Shown here in pieces: positions 26,383 through 35,360 of a stretch of DNA of 64,000 nucleotides. Source of the DNA: Chitinophaga rhizophila (lineage in GTDB: Bacteria; Bacteroidota; Bacteroidia; Chitinophagales; Chitinophagaceae); assembly GCF_019492185.1 (NCBI RefSeq), contig NZ_JAICCF010000002.1, positions 1,324,032-1,388,031 on the forward strand, read 5' to 3'. The notes under the pieces were generated by a model. The model saw only the letters and a program-made list of their open reading frames with translations, did no database searches and had not been told where the DNA came from. Position 1 is the first letter of the stretch. Each line of letters begins with the position of its first letter. The position numbers were made by a program, and so were the translations under genes.

Positions 26383-26949
26383 TTAAACAACACGCAGACG
26401 GGGTTCCAGCAGGGCGTAGATCTGCTTCAACACCGGCTCAAAAGAACCGAAATCAAAGTCTTCCCTGAAGGAATCAGTGTCAGACGACCAAAGGAAGAGG
26501 TCTGCGCAGATTTCAATGTATTCTTTCACAATCGGGCTATCCAGCAGTGTCAGTAACTCGGCAGACTGTTCCTGCTCGGCATAGTCCTTTACAACTCCAA
26601 GGGCACCGTATATTTCGTACAACAGCGGATCATCGTCTGCCTGCAACTGCTCCGATTTTAATGAGGAGAAATCAAAGCCGGTATAGGCTGTATCTGTTTC
26701 GTTGATATCTTTTCCCCAGGCCTGGAGATTAGAAGTATCAAAAGTAACAACACCTTCTTCTATCCCTTTTCTCAGGGAAGGAAGATCCGTATACAGACAG
26801 ATTCTGCCGTCAGCATCTGTCAGTAGTCTTGTTGCTTCATTGTCTGACAGATCAGCACCGGAAACGGTGTAATAAGTCTCATCGTTGTACACTACCTGCA
26901 GTAAATACTTCTTGTATTTCTCAGAGGCGGCATCATAAAATTCTTCCAT
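26383..26949 (-). CDS. Hypothetical acidic protein
   Basis: A 188-residue, strongly acidic, soluble protein with no signal peptide or membrane segment. The first half has alternating strands (YLLQVVYNDETYYTVSGADL, DADGRICLYTDLPSLRKGI) and the second half is predicted helical (DPLLYEIYGALGVVKDYAEQ, FEPVLKQIYALLEPRL). It shares a unit with the DNA glycosylase. A TACCTTAG element (one mismatch to the -7 consensus) lies about 20 bp upstream of the ATG. No family recognised. Confidence 0.65.
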   Translation of the reverse strand: MEEFYDAASEKYKKYLLQVVYNDETYYTVSGADLSDNEATRLLTDADGRICLYTDLPSLRKGIEEGVVTFDTSNLQAWGKDINETDTAYTGFDFSSLKSEQLQADDDPLLYEIYGALGVVKDYAEQEQSAELLTLLDSPIVKEYIEICADLFLWSSDTDSFREDFDFGSFEPVLKQIYALLEPRLRVV

Positions 26950-26983
26950 GTGAACGCTAGTTATTCTTCTAAGGTACTAAAAT

Positions 26984-27013
26984 AAAAAAACCGCCCCACA
27001 TAACATGAGGCGG
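26984..27013 (-). terminator. Terminator after the tandem M14 peptidases
   Basis: In the minus direction a stem built on CCGCC/GGCGG (27013-27009 and 26995-26991, with partial inner pairing) is followed by seven T residues (26990-26984). It lies 26 bp after the stop of the second peptidase gene. Confidence 0.75.
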
Positions 27014-27038
27014 ACTTTTTCATCTATCTTTTTATAGT

Positions 27039-29813
27039 TTATTTCATTCCGTACAACCCATTGAACAATAACTTAAAAGTGCCATGCGACTGTGCCCGAA
27101 AAGTTATTTCAGGACCGAATGCATACAGCTTCCCTTTGCCTACTGATGCCTCAAATGCCGCTACGCCGTCTTTCAGATATGACTGTCCCCAGGCCCATCC
27201 GCTACGCAAAGGCTTGTCTGTCGTGAACCAGGCAATCGGATGTACACCCTTTGCCGCAGCATCACTGTCCAGTCTAAACACAGGACTGTTATCAAAATTA
27301 ACATCCCCCGTACCCGGCATACCCCAGGCAACTGATCTTGTACTGTCAAACGATACCTGCAGTATACTACCTGGTACAAAATATTTGGCGGCTGGTAACG
27401 CCTGCTCCTTCCCGTCTTTATCTTTCTCTGCCAAAGCATTGTGTACCGGTAATCCCAGGTGATAAGCCAGGTTTGTACTACTACCAATAGTAATGACCGT
27501 ACCTCCCTCCTCCAGGAACTCCTTGAGTTTTGGTATAGAAGTATCTTTAGTGATCCTTCCCAGCATATGACGATACTGTTCCGGAACCTGCTGAGGATCA
27601 GGCTGTGATTGCCTGTAACCTGACCTGGCTCCGTCTTCTCCGGGAATAGCCCTCGTTACAAATACAATAACATCGAACCGCTGCTTTAATCCGCCACCAT
27701 CTATATCCTTTGGATAAATAAGACTGAAAGGAAAATGATATTGCTCCATGATCCAGCGAACCCAGCCCGAAGGCATAGAACCACCGTAACTGTCCCATAG
27801 GGCAATACGCAAAGGTGCAGCTTCAACAACACCCTTCGGCTGCTTAGCCACCGCCACCGGCGCGACACCCCATTGGGCAGCTCCTGCTTTCAGGATGTTG
27901 TTAGCCTGCATGCCTGCCGGTATATAGAACGTTCCCGGCGCAGCCGCAGCCGTGCCTTTAGATAGCCTATAGACCTTTATTCCCGCCTTCATGAGATCAT
28001 TAACTACTATAAAGGCGTTATTTACCTGGGTATTCAGCAGATAACCTCCCTTAGTCACCGGAGAAAATGTATATGCCTCCGGCGATTGTAACTCACCATA
28101 AGGCAGCTGCTCAAAAGGACCACTGAAATCATCCAGCATACGGTCAAACTGTACTCCCATCTGAAATGCCAGTGTCCACCCTGCCGCGTCATAGGGGCGT
28201 ACCGGAGGGCCGCCTGGATACTGGAAGTCATTAGGATGATCCTGTGGTTCAAACATATCCAGTACATGCGGCCGGAATGCCTGGTTGGTACGTACAATGT
28301 AGGAATGAGCAGGATATTGCTTACCTCCTGCTGTAAATGCCGTCTTTGCCTTCTGCACCGCTATACCTGCTTTAATCAGCGCGTTCACATACTTAACAGC
28401 AGTAGCAAAATCTGCCTGATCGGCCGGTATAATATAACCGCGCGGGTCTCTCTGCGCCGGATCTTTATACACTGCATCATAATACTGTATATCAATATTA
28501 CTACCCCTTCTGTTCCATCCATGCGGATCATTAGCATCATCCCTGGTCATATCCTGCTGATCTTTTTTATAAGCTGTCGTGATAGCTTCTGCCCGGCTGG
28601 GTGATAATGTCCAGGTGTCATTGTTACCTTTATCTATTGCATTCTTACCCATCTTATAAATGTTGTATAACACCTCATCCCGATGGCGGGCGGCATAGTC
28701 CAGCACTGCATAATTCAGTGAGACAGAATAGTCGATAGATCTTCTGAAACGCCAGTCTGCCTGTGGCCGTACCGGATTAGGGGTAGCACCATTAGGAATA
28801 AGCCGCTGGGGCACTACTGGAATCTTTTCAGGTGTTGGATTACCGATGATCTCCGTCAGCAAGCCAATCATATTATGATACTGCGTGGTGGTACGCAATC
28901 CGCCATTATACCATGTCGAGAAACTGGACCCATTGAGCCTCGTATATCCGGGTTTGTCTTCAACATTTAACCTGTTATACATGGCAGCGCCCAGCGCGTC
29001 AATACCTGTGATCATCAAAGGATCAAAGAAGTAGTTGAAAGGATCACGGTAAGGAGGTCCTGCCAGTACAGACCCTTCAGGCCCGCGCTGGTGGTGGTTA
29101 TACATGATCTGCGGCATCCATTCCAGGAATAGCTGGCGTCCCATATTGGCGCTTTCCTTCATATTCATGATATAGAAGTCGCGATTATTATCATGACCGA
29201 TATACTTCTGATATAATACCGGCAACTGATCTGTTGACCGCTTGAGGGTATCAGTGTGACGCATATACCAGTTGGTGGTTAGCTCTTGTCCGTCAGGATT
29301 AGCATGCGTCATGAGCACAATTACATTATCAAGTATACGCATTGTTTCCGGGTCATTGCGACTCACCAGCTGCCAGGCAGTTTCTATCAGCTGATGTGTA
29401 CCTACAACTTCTGTGGCGTGCAGGCCGCCATCTATCCATACTACTGCTTTCCCTTTATCTGCCAGCGCTTTTGCCTGCGCGGGTGTCAGACCTTCTGCCC
29501 GGGCCAGCTGTTGGGATGTCTGCTTGTACTGATCCAGCAATCGGATGTTGGCAGGGGAAGAAATGACCAGCATGTACTGGTGTCTGCCTTCTTCGGTCAG
29601 CCCTATATCTGTCAGCTTTACCCTGTCGGATGTAGCCAGTTGCTTGAAGTAATCGGCTGTTTGTGTATAAGTGGCAAGCTGATAATCGTCTCCTATGTTA
29701 AATCCGAAATGCTGTACGGGCGATGGTACCTGCCGGACGGAAGATGTAGTGGCTTGCTGTGCGGCAGCCATTATAGGCAAACACCCCAATAACGAAATAA
29801 TCAGTCTTCTCAT
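27039..29813 (-). CDS. Secreted M14-family zinc carboxypeptidase-like protein, copy A (downstream)
   Basis: A 924-residue exported protein with a signal peptide (MRRLIISLLGCLPIMAAAQQ). The M14 domain shows the zinc motif LHATE (His132, Glu135), THANPDGQEL (170-179) and the third-ligand region YNHHQRGPEG (His240/241). A glutamate in LLTEIIG matches the catalytic base. After about residue 690 there is a second region (PLRIALWDSYGGSMPSGWVR) resembling the GATase-like domain found at the end of some M14 proteins. It overlaps its paralogue by 4 bp (ATGA) and reads almost colinear with it; a recent tandem duplication is likely. The substrate is probably a peptide in the periplasm or outside. Confidence 0.9.
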   Translation of the reverse strand: MRRLIISLLGCLPIMAAAQQATTSSVRQVPSPVQHFGFNIGDDYQLATYTQTADYFKQLATSDRVKLTDIGLTEEGRHQYMLVISSPANIRLLDQYKQTSQQLARAEGLTPAQAKALADKGKAVVWIDGGLHATEVVGTHQLIETAWQLVSRNDPETMRILDNVIVLMTHANPDGQELTTNWYMRHTDTLKRSTDQLPVLYQKYIGHDNNRDFYIMNMKESANMGRQLFLEWMPQIMYNHHQRGPEGSVLAGPPYRDPFNYFFDPLMITGIDALGAAMYNRLNVEDKPGYTRLNGSSFSTWYNGGLRTTTQYHNMIGLLTEIIGNPTPEKIPVVPQRLIPNGATPNPVRPQADWRFRRSIDYSVSLNYAVLDYAARHRDEVLYNIYKMGKNAIDKGNNDTWTLSPSRAEAITTAYKKDQQDMTRDDANDPHGWNRRGSNIDIQYYDAVYKDPAQRDPRGYIIPADQADFATAVKYVNALIKAGIAVQKAKTAFTAGGKQYPAHSYIVRTNQAFRPHVLDMFEPQDHPNDFQYPGGPPVRPYDAAGWTLAFQMGVQFDRMLDDFSGPFEQLPYGELQSPEAYTFSPVTKGGYLLNTQVNNAFIVVNDLMKAGIKVYRLSKGTAAAAPGTFYIPAGMQANNILKAGAAQWGVAPVAVAKQPKGVVEAAPLRIALWDSYGGSMPSGWVRWIMEQYHFPFSLIYPKDIDGGGLKQRFDVIVFVTRAIPGEDGARSGYRQSQPDPQQVPEQYRHMLGRITKDTSIPKLKEFLEEGGTVITIGSSTNLAYHLGLPVHNALAEKDKDGKEQALPAAKYFVPGSILQVSFDSTRSVAWGMPGTGDVNFDNSPVFRLDSDAAAKGVHPIAWFTTDKPLRSGWAWGQSYLKDGVAAFEASVGKGKLYAFGPEITFRAQSHGTFKLLFNGLYGMK

Positions 29814-32533
29814 TTGTATAATTGATTAAAGAGTAATTTAAATGTACTGTGCGACTGGCCTCTGAACATGATATCAGTACTAAATGCGTACAATGTACCA
29901 GTACCTATTGGCGCACTAAAGGCAACCACGCCATCTTTCAGATAGTGCTGTCCCCAGGCCCACCCACTATGCAGCGGTGCTGCATCGGCAAACCAGATCA
30001 ACTTACGGATACCCATACCTGCTGATGCAGGCGTTAGCCTGAACACCGGACTCCTGTCAAAGTATACATCATTCCTGGCCCGCATTCCCCAGTTCTCAGG
30101 TGCTGTCGTATCCAGCGCGGCTGTAAGTAAACTACCGGGGATATAGTATTTGGTACCCGGCAATGGTTTTAGTTCGCCCTTTTTATCAGGTTCCATCAAT
30201 GCGTTTTCTACCGGTAACTTCAGATGGTACGCCAGATTAGTGCTGTTACCAATAGTTACTATTTTACCTCCCGCTTGCAGAAACTGCTTCAGCTGCGGAA
30301 TAGAGGTATCCTTAGTGATCCTGCCGAGCCATGGTCTGAACTCTTCTGATAGTTCTTCGGGCTTCGGTAGTTTGCTGTCTGCTCTTTTAGCTTTGCCTGT
30401 ATCCGGGATAGCGCCGTTTACAAAAATGAGCAGATCATACTTCTTACGCAGATTACCTTTGTCTACTTCCTGGGAATAAAGCATGTTATATGAATAATGA
30501 TATTGCTCCATCAACCAGCTTAACCATCCCGCAGGAATAGATCCTCCATAAGTATTCCATATACCTATACGCAGTGGTGATATGCTTTTTAACTGTGCCG
30601 GCATCTGTGTTGCGGCCTGCACCCGGATACCCAGTTCTGCGGCCGCCTTTGTAAGTATCGCTGTGGCTTTGGTACCTGTAGGTACATAGAAAGTACCATC
30701 ACTGGTGCGGGACACTTTGACGCCTGCTTTCAGCAGATCATTTATTGCGATGAAGGCATTATTAACGGCGGCATCAACCAAATAGCCTTTCTTTGCTACC
30801 GGTAGCCGAGCCGGCAGCGGCGATTCAATCTGTCCGTAAGGTAATTGCGTTAAGGGCCCTTCTACAGCCGTCAGTATACGGTCAAACTGTACGCCCATCT
30901 GGAAAGCCAGCGTCCACCCTGCCGCGTCATACGGACGAATAGGAGGACCGCCTGCATACTGAAAATCATTCGGATGATCCTGCGGTTCAAACATATCCAG
31001 TACGTGCGGACGAAAAGCCTGTGCTGTCTTTACAACATACGATCCTGCAGGGTATTGTTTACCAGCTACGGTAAATGGTGCTGTTGCCTTGTGAATGGCT
31101 ATACCTGAACGGCTCAGTGCATTGATAAACTTTACTGCTGTGGGAAAATCCTGTTGATCTGCAGGTATGATGTATGCGCGTGCATCGCGATAGGCAGGAT
31201 TGTTGAATATCTGTGCATAGTATTTCGATGCAATTGTATCTTCTCTTCCAAATGAGAACTCACTGCCACCGGTTTCTCTCTCCTTCAGAGAATCTGTCTT
31301 CTTATCTGCTTTATATGCCATCCGTACAGAGTCTATATACCTCGGATAAAATGTCCAGTGATCAGCACTACCGCGTGCAATTGCATTTTTACCCATTTTA
31401 TAGATATTAAATAACAGCTCCGTACGGTAACGGGCTGCATAGTCAAGTACGGCATAGTTCAGCGAAACAGAATAGTCTATCGACTGACGGAAGTGCCATT
31501 CCTGCGGTACTACAGGATTAGGTGTTGCACCATTAGGGATCAGTCTTTCCGGTACTAATGGTATGGTTTCAGGTGTTGGTCCGCCGATGATCTCTGTCAG
31601 CAATCCGATCATATTATGGAAGTACGGTGTAGTACGCAAGCCTCCATTCCACCATGTAGAGAATGTTGATCCGTTTCTCTGCGTATAACCAGGCTTGTTC
31701 TCAACATTCAGCCTGTTGTTCATGGCAGCGCCTACGGCATCTATACTTGTTACGAGTAATGGGTCATAGATATGATTAAAGGGGTCCCGGTAAGGAGGAC
31801 CTGCCAGTACTGAACCCGCTGGTCCACGCTGATGGTGGTTATACATAATCTGTGGGATCCACTCAACAAATAACTGCCGACTGATATTCTGGCTTTCTTT
31901 CATATTCATCATATAAAAGTCCCTGTTATTATCATGCCCTACGTACTTCTCATATAATCTGGGAATATTCATTGCCCTTTTCTTCGGGTCTGTCGTACGC
32001 ATGTACCAGTCTGATACCAGCTCCTGGCCGTCGGGATTGGCGTGCGTTAACAGGATAATATCATTTTGCAGAATGCGCATTGTTTCGGGGTCTGTGCGTG
32101 TTACCAGCTGGTACATGGTTTCGATCAGCTGATGTGTACCAACGGTCTCTGTAGCATGTAGCCCGCCATCGATCCACACTACCGCTTTTCCAGTGGCAGC
32201 CAGCTGCCTGGCCGATTCGTCTGTGAGGCCTTCAGCACGTGCCAGCCGCTGGGATATATCCTTATATTGCTGTAGGGCCTTGATATTCTCCGGAGCGGAT
32301 ACAATCATCATATACTGATGTCTGCCCTCCTCCGTCATACCGATATCTACCAGTGCAGTACGGTCAGAAGCGGCAAGCTGCTGAAAATAAGCGGCTGTCT
32401 GTGTATAATTAGCCAGCTGATAATCATCTCCGATATTAAAACGAAAATGCTCTTTGGGAGAGGGCACTGTTTGGGCCCATACTGTAGTTGCCGATAGCAG
32501 CAACAACAGTATACTATAGGATTTCCTTAGCAT
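29810..32533 (-). CDS. Secreted M14-family zinc carboxypeptidase-like protein, copy B (upstream)
   Basis: A 907-residue paralogue of the next gene, with its own signal peptide (LLLLLSATTVWAQ). Zinc ligands are His126 and Glu129 (LHATE), with YNHHQRGPAGS further on; THANPDGQEL and GHDNNRDF are also kept, so both copies look catalytically intact. The copies differ most in the middle linker (here KADKKTDSLKERETGGSE, about residues 405-422) and in the C-terminal GATase-like part. A -33/-7-like pair (TTGG, 19 nt, TATTTTCT) lies upstream of the ATG on the minus strand. The stop overlaps the start of copy A (translational coupling). Confidence 0.9.
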   Translation of the reverse strand: MLRKSYSILLLLLSATTVWAQTVPSPKEHFRFNIGDDYQLANYTQTAAYFQQLAASDRTALVDIGMTEEGRHQYMMIVSAPENIKALQQYKDISQRLARAEGLTDESARQLAATGKAVVWIDGGLHATETVGTHQLIETMYQLVTRTDPETMRILQNDIILLTHANPDGQELVSDWYMRTTDPKKRAMNIPRLYEKYVGHDNNRDFYMMNMKESQNISRQLFVEWIPQIMYNHHQRGPAGSVLAGPPYRDPFNHIYDPLLVTSIDAVGAAMNNRLNVENKPGYTQRNGSTFSTWWNGGLRTTPYFHNMIGLLTEIIGGPTPETIPLVPERLIPNGATPNPVVPQEWHFRQSIDYSVSLNYAVLDYAARYRTELLFNIYKMGKNAIARGSADHWTFYPRYIDSVRMAYKADKKTDSLKERETGGSEFSFGREDTIASKYYAQIFNNPAYRDARAYIIPADQQDFPTAVKFINALSRSGIAIHKATAPFTVAGKQYPAGSYVVKTAQAFRPHVLDMFEPQDHPNDFQYAGGPPIRPYDAAGWTLAFQMGVQFDRILTAVEGPLTQLPYGQIESPLPARLPVAKKGYLVDAAVNNAFIAINDLLKAGVKVSRTSDGTFYVPTGTKATAILTKAAAELGIRVQAATQMPAQLKSISPLRIGIWNTYGGSIPAGWLSWLMEQYHYSYNMLYSQEVDKGNLRKKYDLLIFVNGAIPDTGKAKRADSKLPKPEELSEEFRPWLGRITKDTSIPQLKQFLQAGGKIVTIGNSTNLAYHLKLPVENALMEPDKKGELKPLPGTKYYIPGSLLTAALDTTAPENWGMRARNDVYFDRSPVFRLTPASAGMGIRKLIWFADAAPLHSGWAWGQHYLKDGVVAFSAPIGTGTLYAFSTDIMFRGQSHSTFKLLFNQLYK

Positions 32534-32642
32534 AAGCGAGATTTAAACGAGCAGAGAAAATACTTATTTACCGGTATAGTTCCAAGCAACTGCGTATGCA
32601 GTGACGAATTATTACAGGATAGGACGTTTATGACCAGGAAGG

Positions 32643-32676
32643 GCAAAAAAAAGATGGTAACGTGTGTTACCATCTT
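32643..32676 (-). terminator. Intrinsic terminator of the Tyr-rich exported protein gene
   Basis: A perfect 11-bp stem (32651-32661 with 32666-32676) and a GTGT loop are followed by eight T residues in the minus direction. It lies 22 bp after the stop of the upstream minus-strand gene. Confidence 0.93.
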
Positions 32677-32698
32677 ATACCAATATGAAGGTGATTAT

Positions 32699-34207
32699 TT
32701 AGAAATCTACTTTAGCAAAGCAGATATAGTTTCTGTTGATGCAGGGTATGAGTACGGTACGCGCACCGATCTGTTTACCATAACGGGGCATCCAGGTGAA
32801 ACCTTTATCCAGGTTACGCAGTGTTGGTTTACGGCTGCTTTTACCATCAGGGGATATGCCACTGTCTACAATCATCTGATTTCTTCTTTCAGACTCATTA
32901 TACAGGAAACGCAATTCACTGCCGATATTGACCATCATAAAAGATGTAAACAGGTCTGAGCCATCTTCATACTGCGTTTTATGTACAAAGTTGCTCCATA
33001 ACAGGTTACCTTCATTATCGAGGGATAATACCGCTACGTTATCGTAGTGGTAACGGTCCTGGGAGTTATAGTTATTATACCATGGATTGTAGTAGAATGG
33101 TGAGTACGGTGAATAATAGTAGGGCGTGTACATACCATATGGACCATACATATAGTTCCAGCGGTTCCAGGGCTGAGAACGGGAAGTTGTATAAAACGAT
33201 TCTGCCGTTACCAGGAAGCCGCCATCTTTGGTATTGATAATCTTACGGATGAAGTAATCATTAAAGGCAGAGCTGGTGGATGACTGTCCTTTAGCATTTG
33301 CTTTCAGTTCAGGAGAAAAAGGCACTTCTTTCTCAAACAATTGCTGATGCTTGGCATTATCAAACTTGCTGACATACAGTCCTTCCACATTACCACGTTT
33401 CTGCTTATAGAAGAAGGAAGTTACCAGGATGGTTTTGTTAATGTTATCCACTTTCAATTTCACTTCATCCAGCAGCTGTGTTTTAAACTGCATAGGCACT
33501 TGTTCAAAGGAATCAACAACCGGACGTTTGATGATCAGGCTACCACTTACGATATAGTCTCTGTTACTGGTACGTTCCAGCTTGTTGAATACAAGATCGC
33601 CATCGTTGGTAACACTGAAGTTGCTCAGGAAAGACTTCTTCGTCTCCATGGGCAATGAAACCCTGCTGTTGTTGATGAGCTTAAAAGCGCTGTCGTAAAG
33701 AAAGGTATAGAAGACGTTGTCATTTTCCTTATCCTGGTTGATCTTGTATACCATGATCCGGTTTTTGTCTTCTGAGTACTCAACAGAGTATACCTTGTTT
33801 TCTTTGGTATAAAACCCGATACGGGTAGAGTCAACCATTATTGGTGCGCCGGTGAAATTAGCTGTACCATCCATGGTAGCGCAGAAGCTGTATACCGCAT
33901 CTTTACGCTGGAACTGGTAAATCATAAATACTTTGTCAGCGTAGTTGATAAAGTCCACGCTGATGAGTTTCTTTGGCAGGAAGTCGAGCTGAACCCTGTT
34001 CTTCAGCTGCATAGCGTTGTCATAGATAGAGATGGCATAGTCTCCCCTGTCGCTCTTATATACCAGGATATTACCTGATACCTTTCCTATAATTTCAAAT
34101 TCAGTGCTTTTGTAGTCGTCCCGTTCCAGGTCTGTATAAGTTACTTTCTGAGCCATCAGAGCCCCACTCCATAACACCAGTAAAGCATAGAGATATAGAA
34201 TGCGCAT
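32699..34207 (-). CDS. Exported protein with a Tyr/Pro/Asn-rich insert, function unknown
   Basis: A 502-residue protein starting at the ATG at 34207 with a signal peptide (LYALLVLWSGALMAQ). The body is rich in short strands ending in aromatic residues and turns (DRGDYAISIYDNAMQLKNRV, GGFLVTAESFYTT, YDNVAVLSLDNEGNLLWSN), which suggests a beta-propeller. Around residues 345-389 is an insert made almost only of Tyr, Pro, Asn, Gly and Trp (YMYGPYGMYTPYYY and onward), interrupting what is otherwise a regular repeat. A TAAACTTG element (one mismatch to the -7 consensus) lies 22 bp upstream of the ATG. No family recognised. Confidence 0.75.
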   Translation of the reverse strand: MRILYLYALLVLWSGALMAQKVTYTDLERDDYKSTEFEIIGKVSGNILVYKSDRGDYAISIYDNAMQLKNRVQLDFLPKKLISVDFINYADKVFMIYQFQRKDAVYSFCATMDGTANFTGAPIMVDSTRIGFYTKENKVYSVEYSEDKNRIMVYKINQDKENDNVFYTFLYDSAFKLINNSRVSLPMETKKSFLSNFSVTNDGDLVFNKLERTSNRDYIVSGSLIIKRPVVDSFEQVPMQFKTQLLDEVKLKVDNINKTILVTSFFYKQKRGNVEGLYVSKFDNAKHQQLFEKEVPFSPELKANAKGQSSTSSAFNDYFIRKIINTKDGGFLVTAESFYTTSRSQPWNRWNYMYGPYGMYTPYYYSPYSPFYYNPWYNNYNSQDRYHYDNVAVLSLDNEGNLLWSNFVHKTQYEDGSDLFTSFMMVNIGSELRFLYNESERRNQMIVDSGISPDGKSSRKPTLRNLDKGFTWMPRYGKQIGARTVLIPCINRNYICFAKVDF

Positions 34208-34415
34208 TATGTATATTTTAAATTGTTGCAAGTTTAGGATATTGAATTAACGATAAACTGCTATGTTTCATTGTGAAACGATAGCGGGAAAACATCAGGC
34301 ACTTCCGGTTGCCTGTACTAAAATAAGCAATTAGGCCGTATGAATAAGCAGGGCTGCGGTAATTCATCATTCTCAATTCGTAATTTCTTACCCTGAATTA
34401 TGTAATTTTACCAAT

Positions 34416-35357
34416 ATGGATACGGTCTTAATTACCGGCGGTACAGGTCTCGTCGGCCGGGCGCTTACAAAACTCCTTACAGAGGTTGGATACAGGGTCA
34501 TTATTCTGAGCCGCAAAGCAGGCCCGGACAGCGATAATGCACTTGTCAGTTATGCCCACTGGGATGTAGCAAAGCAGACTATTGATGAAACAGCTATTCA
34601 GCAGGCCGACTATATCGTTCACCTGGCCGGTGCTAATGTAGCCGAAAAACGCTGGACAGCTGCCCGTAAAAAGGAGATCGGGGCCAGTCGCACCCAAAGT
34701 GCCGCACTACTGTATAAAGCCCTGGAAAAGTATCCAAATAAGGTAAAAAAGGTCATCAGTGCTTCGGGGGCAGGTTACTATGGTGAAGACAAGGGTGGTC
34801 CTGCTTTTACCGAAAAAGACCCTCCGTCTGATGATTTCCTCGGCCATACCTGTGTAGCCTGGGAGACGTCCATCCTGCAGATGCGCGAGCTACAGAAGAA
34901 AGTAGTCATTATCCGTACAGGTATTGCCCTAAGCCTGGCAGGAGGTGCGCTGAAAGAATTTTACAAACCCTTACAGTTTGGTTTTGCCACTATTCTCGGC
35001 AATGGAGAGCAGTATATCAGCTGGATACACTTACATGACCTGGCACGCATCTACCTGAGCGCCATCGTTAACCATGACCTTGAAGGCATCTATAATGCTG
35101 CCGCGCCACATCCGGTGCAGCATAAAGAGCTGGTGATCACTATGGCGCAGGAGGCGAAAGGTAAAAGCTTCATTTCTGTGCATGTGCCCTCATTTGCCCT
35201 TAAACTGGCTTTAGGAGAGATGAGTGTTGAAGTACTGAAAAGTTGCCGTATGTCGGCTGCCAAAATCCAGGAAACAGGCTTTGTATTCTCCTATCCTGAT
35301 ATCCGGTCGGCTATGGAGAAGATATTTCAGGAAAAAGACAGCCAACAGGAGAAATAG
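34416..35357 (+). CDS. TIGR01777-type epimerase-like SDR protein (YfcH/SDR39U1 group)
   Basis: A 313-residue NAD(P)-binding Rossmann protein. GGTGLVGRALTKLL (residues 8-21) is the dinucleotide motif; IVHLAGANVAEKRWTAARKK, the GAGYYGEDKGG region and ILGNGEQYISWIHLHDLAR, with the C-terminal DUF1731-like part (APHPVQHKELVITMAQE, EMSVEVLKSCRMSAAKIQET), identify the TIGR01777 group. The enzymatic reaction of the family is not established. TAATTTTA ends 5 nt before the ATG. The gene converges with pabB with only 3 bp between stops and no terminator between them. Confidence 0.9.
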   Translation: MDTVLITGGTGLVGRALTKLLTEVGYRVIILSRKAGPDSDNALVSYAHWDVAKQTIDETAIQQADYIVHLAGANVAEKRWTAARKKEIGASRTQSAALLYKALEKYPNKVKKVISASGAGYYGEDKGGPAFTEKDPPSDDFLGHTCVAWETSILQMRELQKKVVIIRTGIALSLAGGALKEFYKPLQFGFATILGNGEQYISWIHLHDLARIYLSAIVNHDLEGIYNAAAPHPVQHKELVITMAQEAKGKSFISVHVPSFALKLALGEMSVEVLKSCRMSAAKIQETGFVFSYPDIRSAMEKIFQEKDSQQEK

Positions 35358-35360
35358 GTA

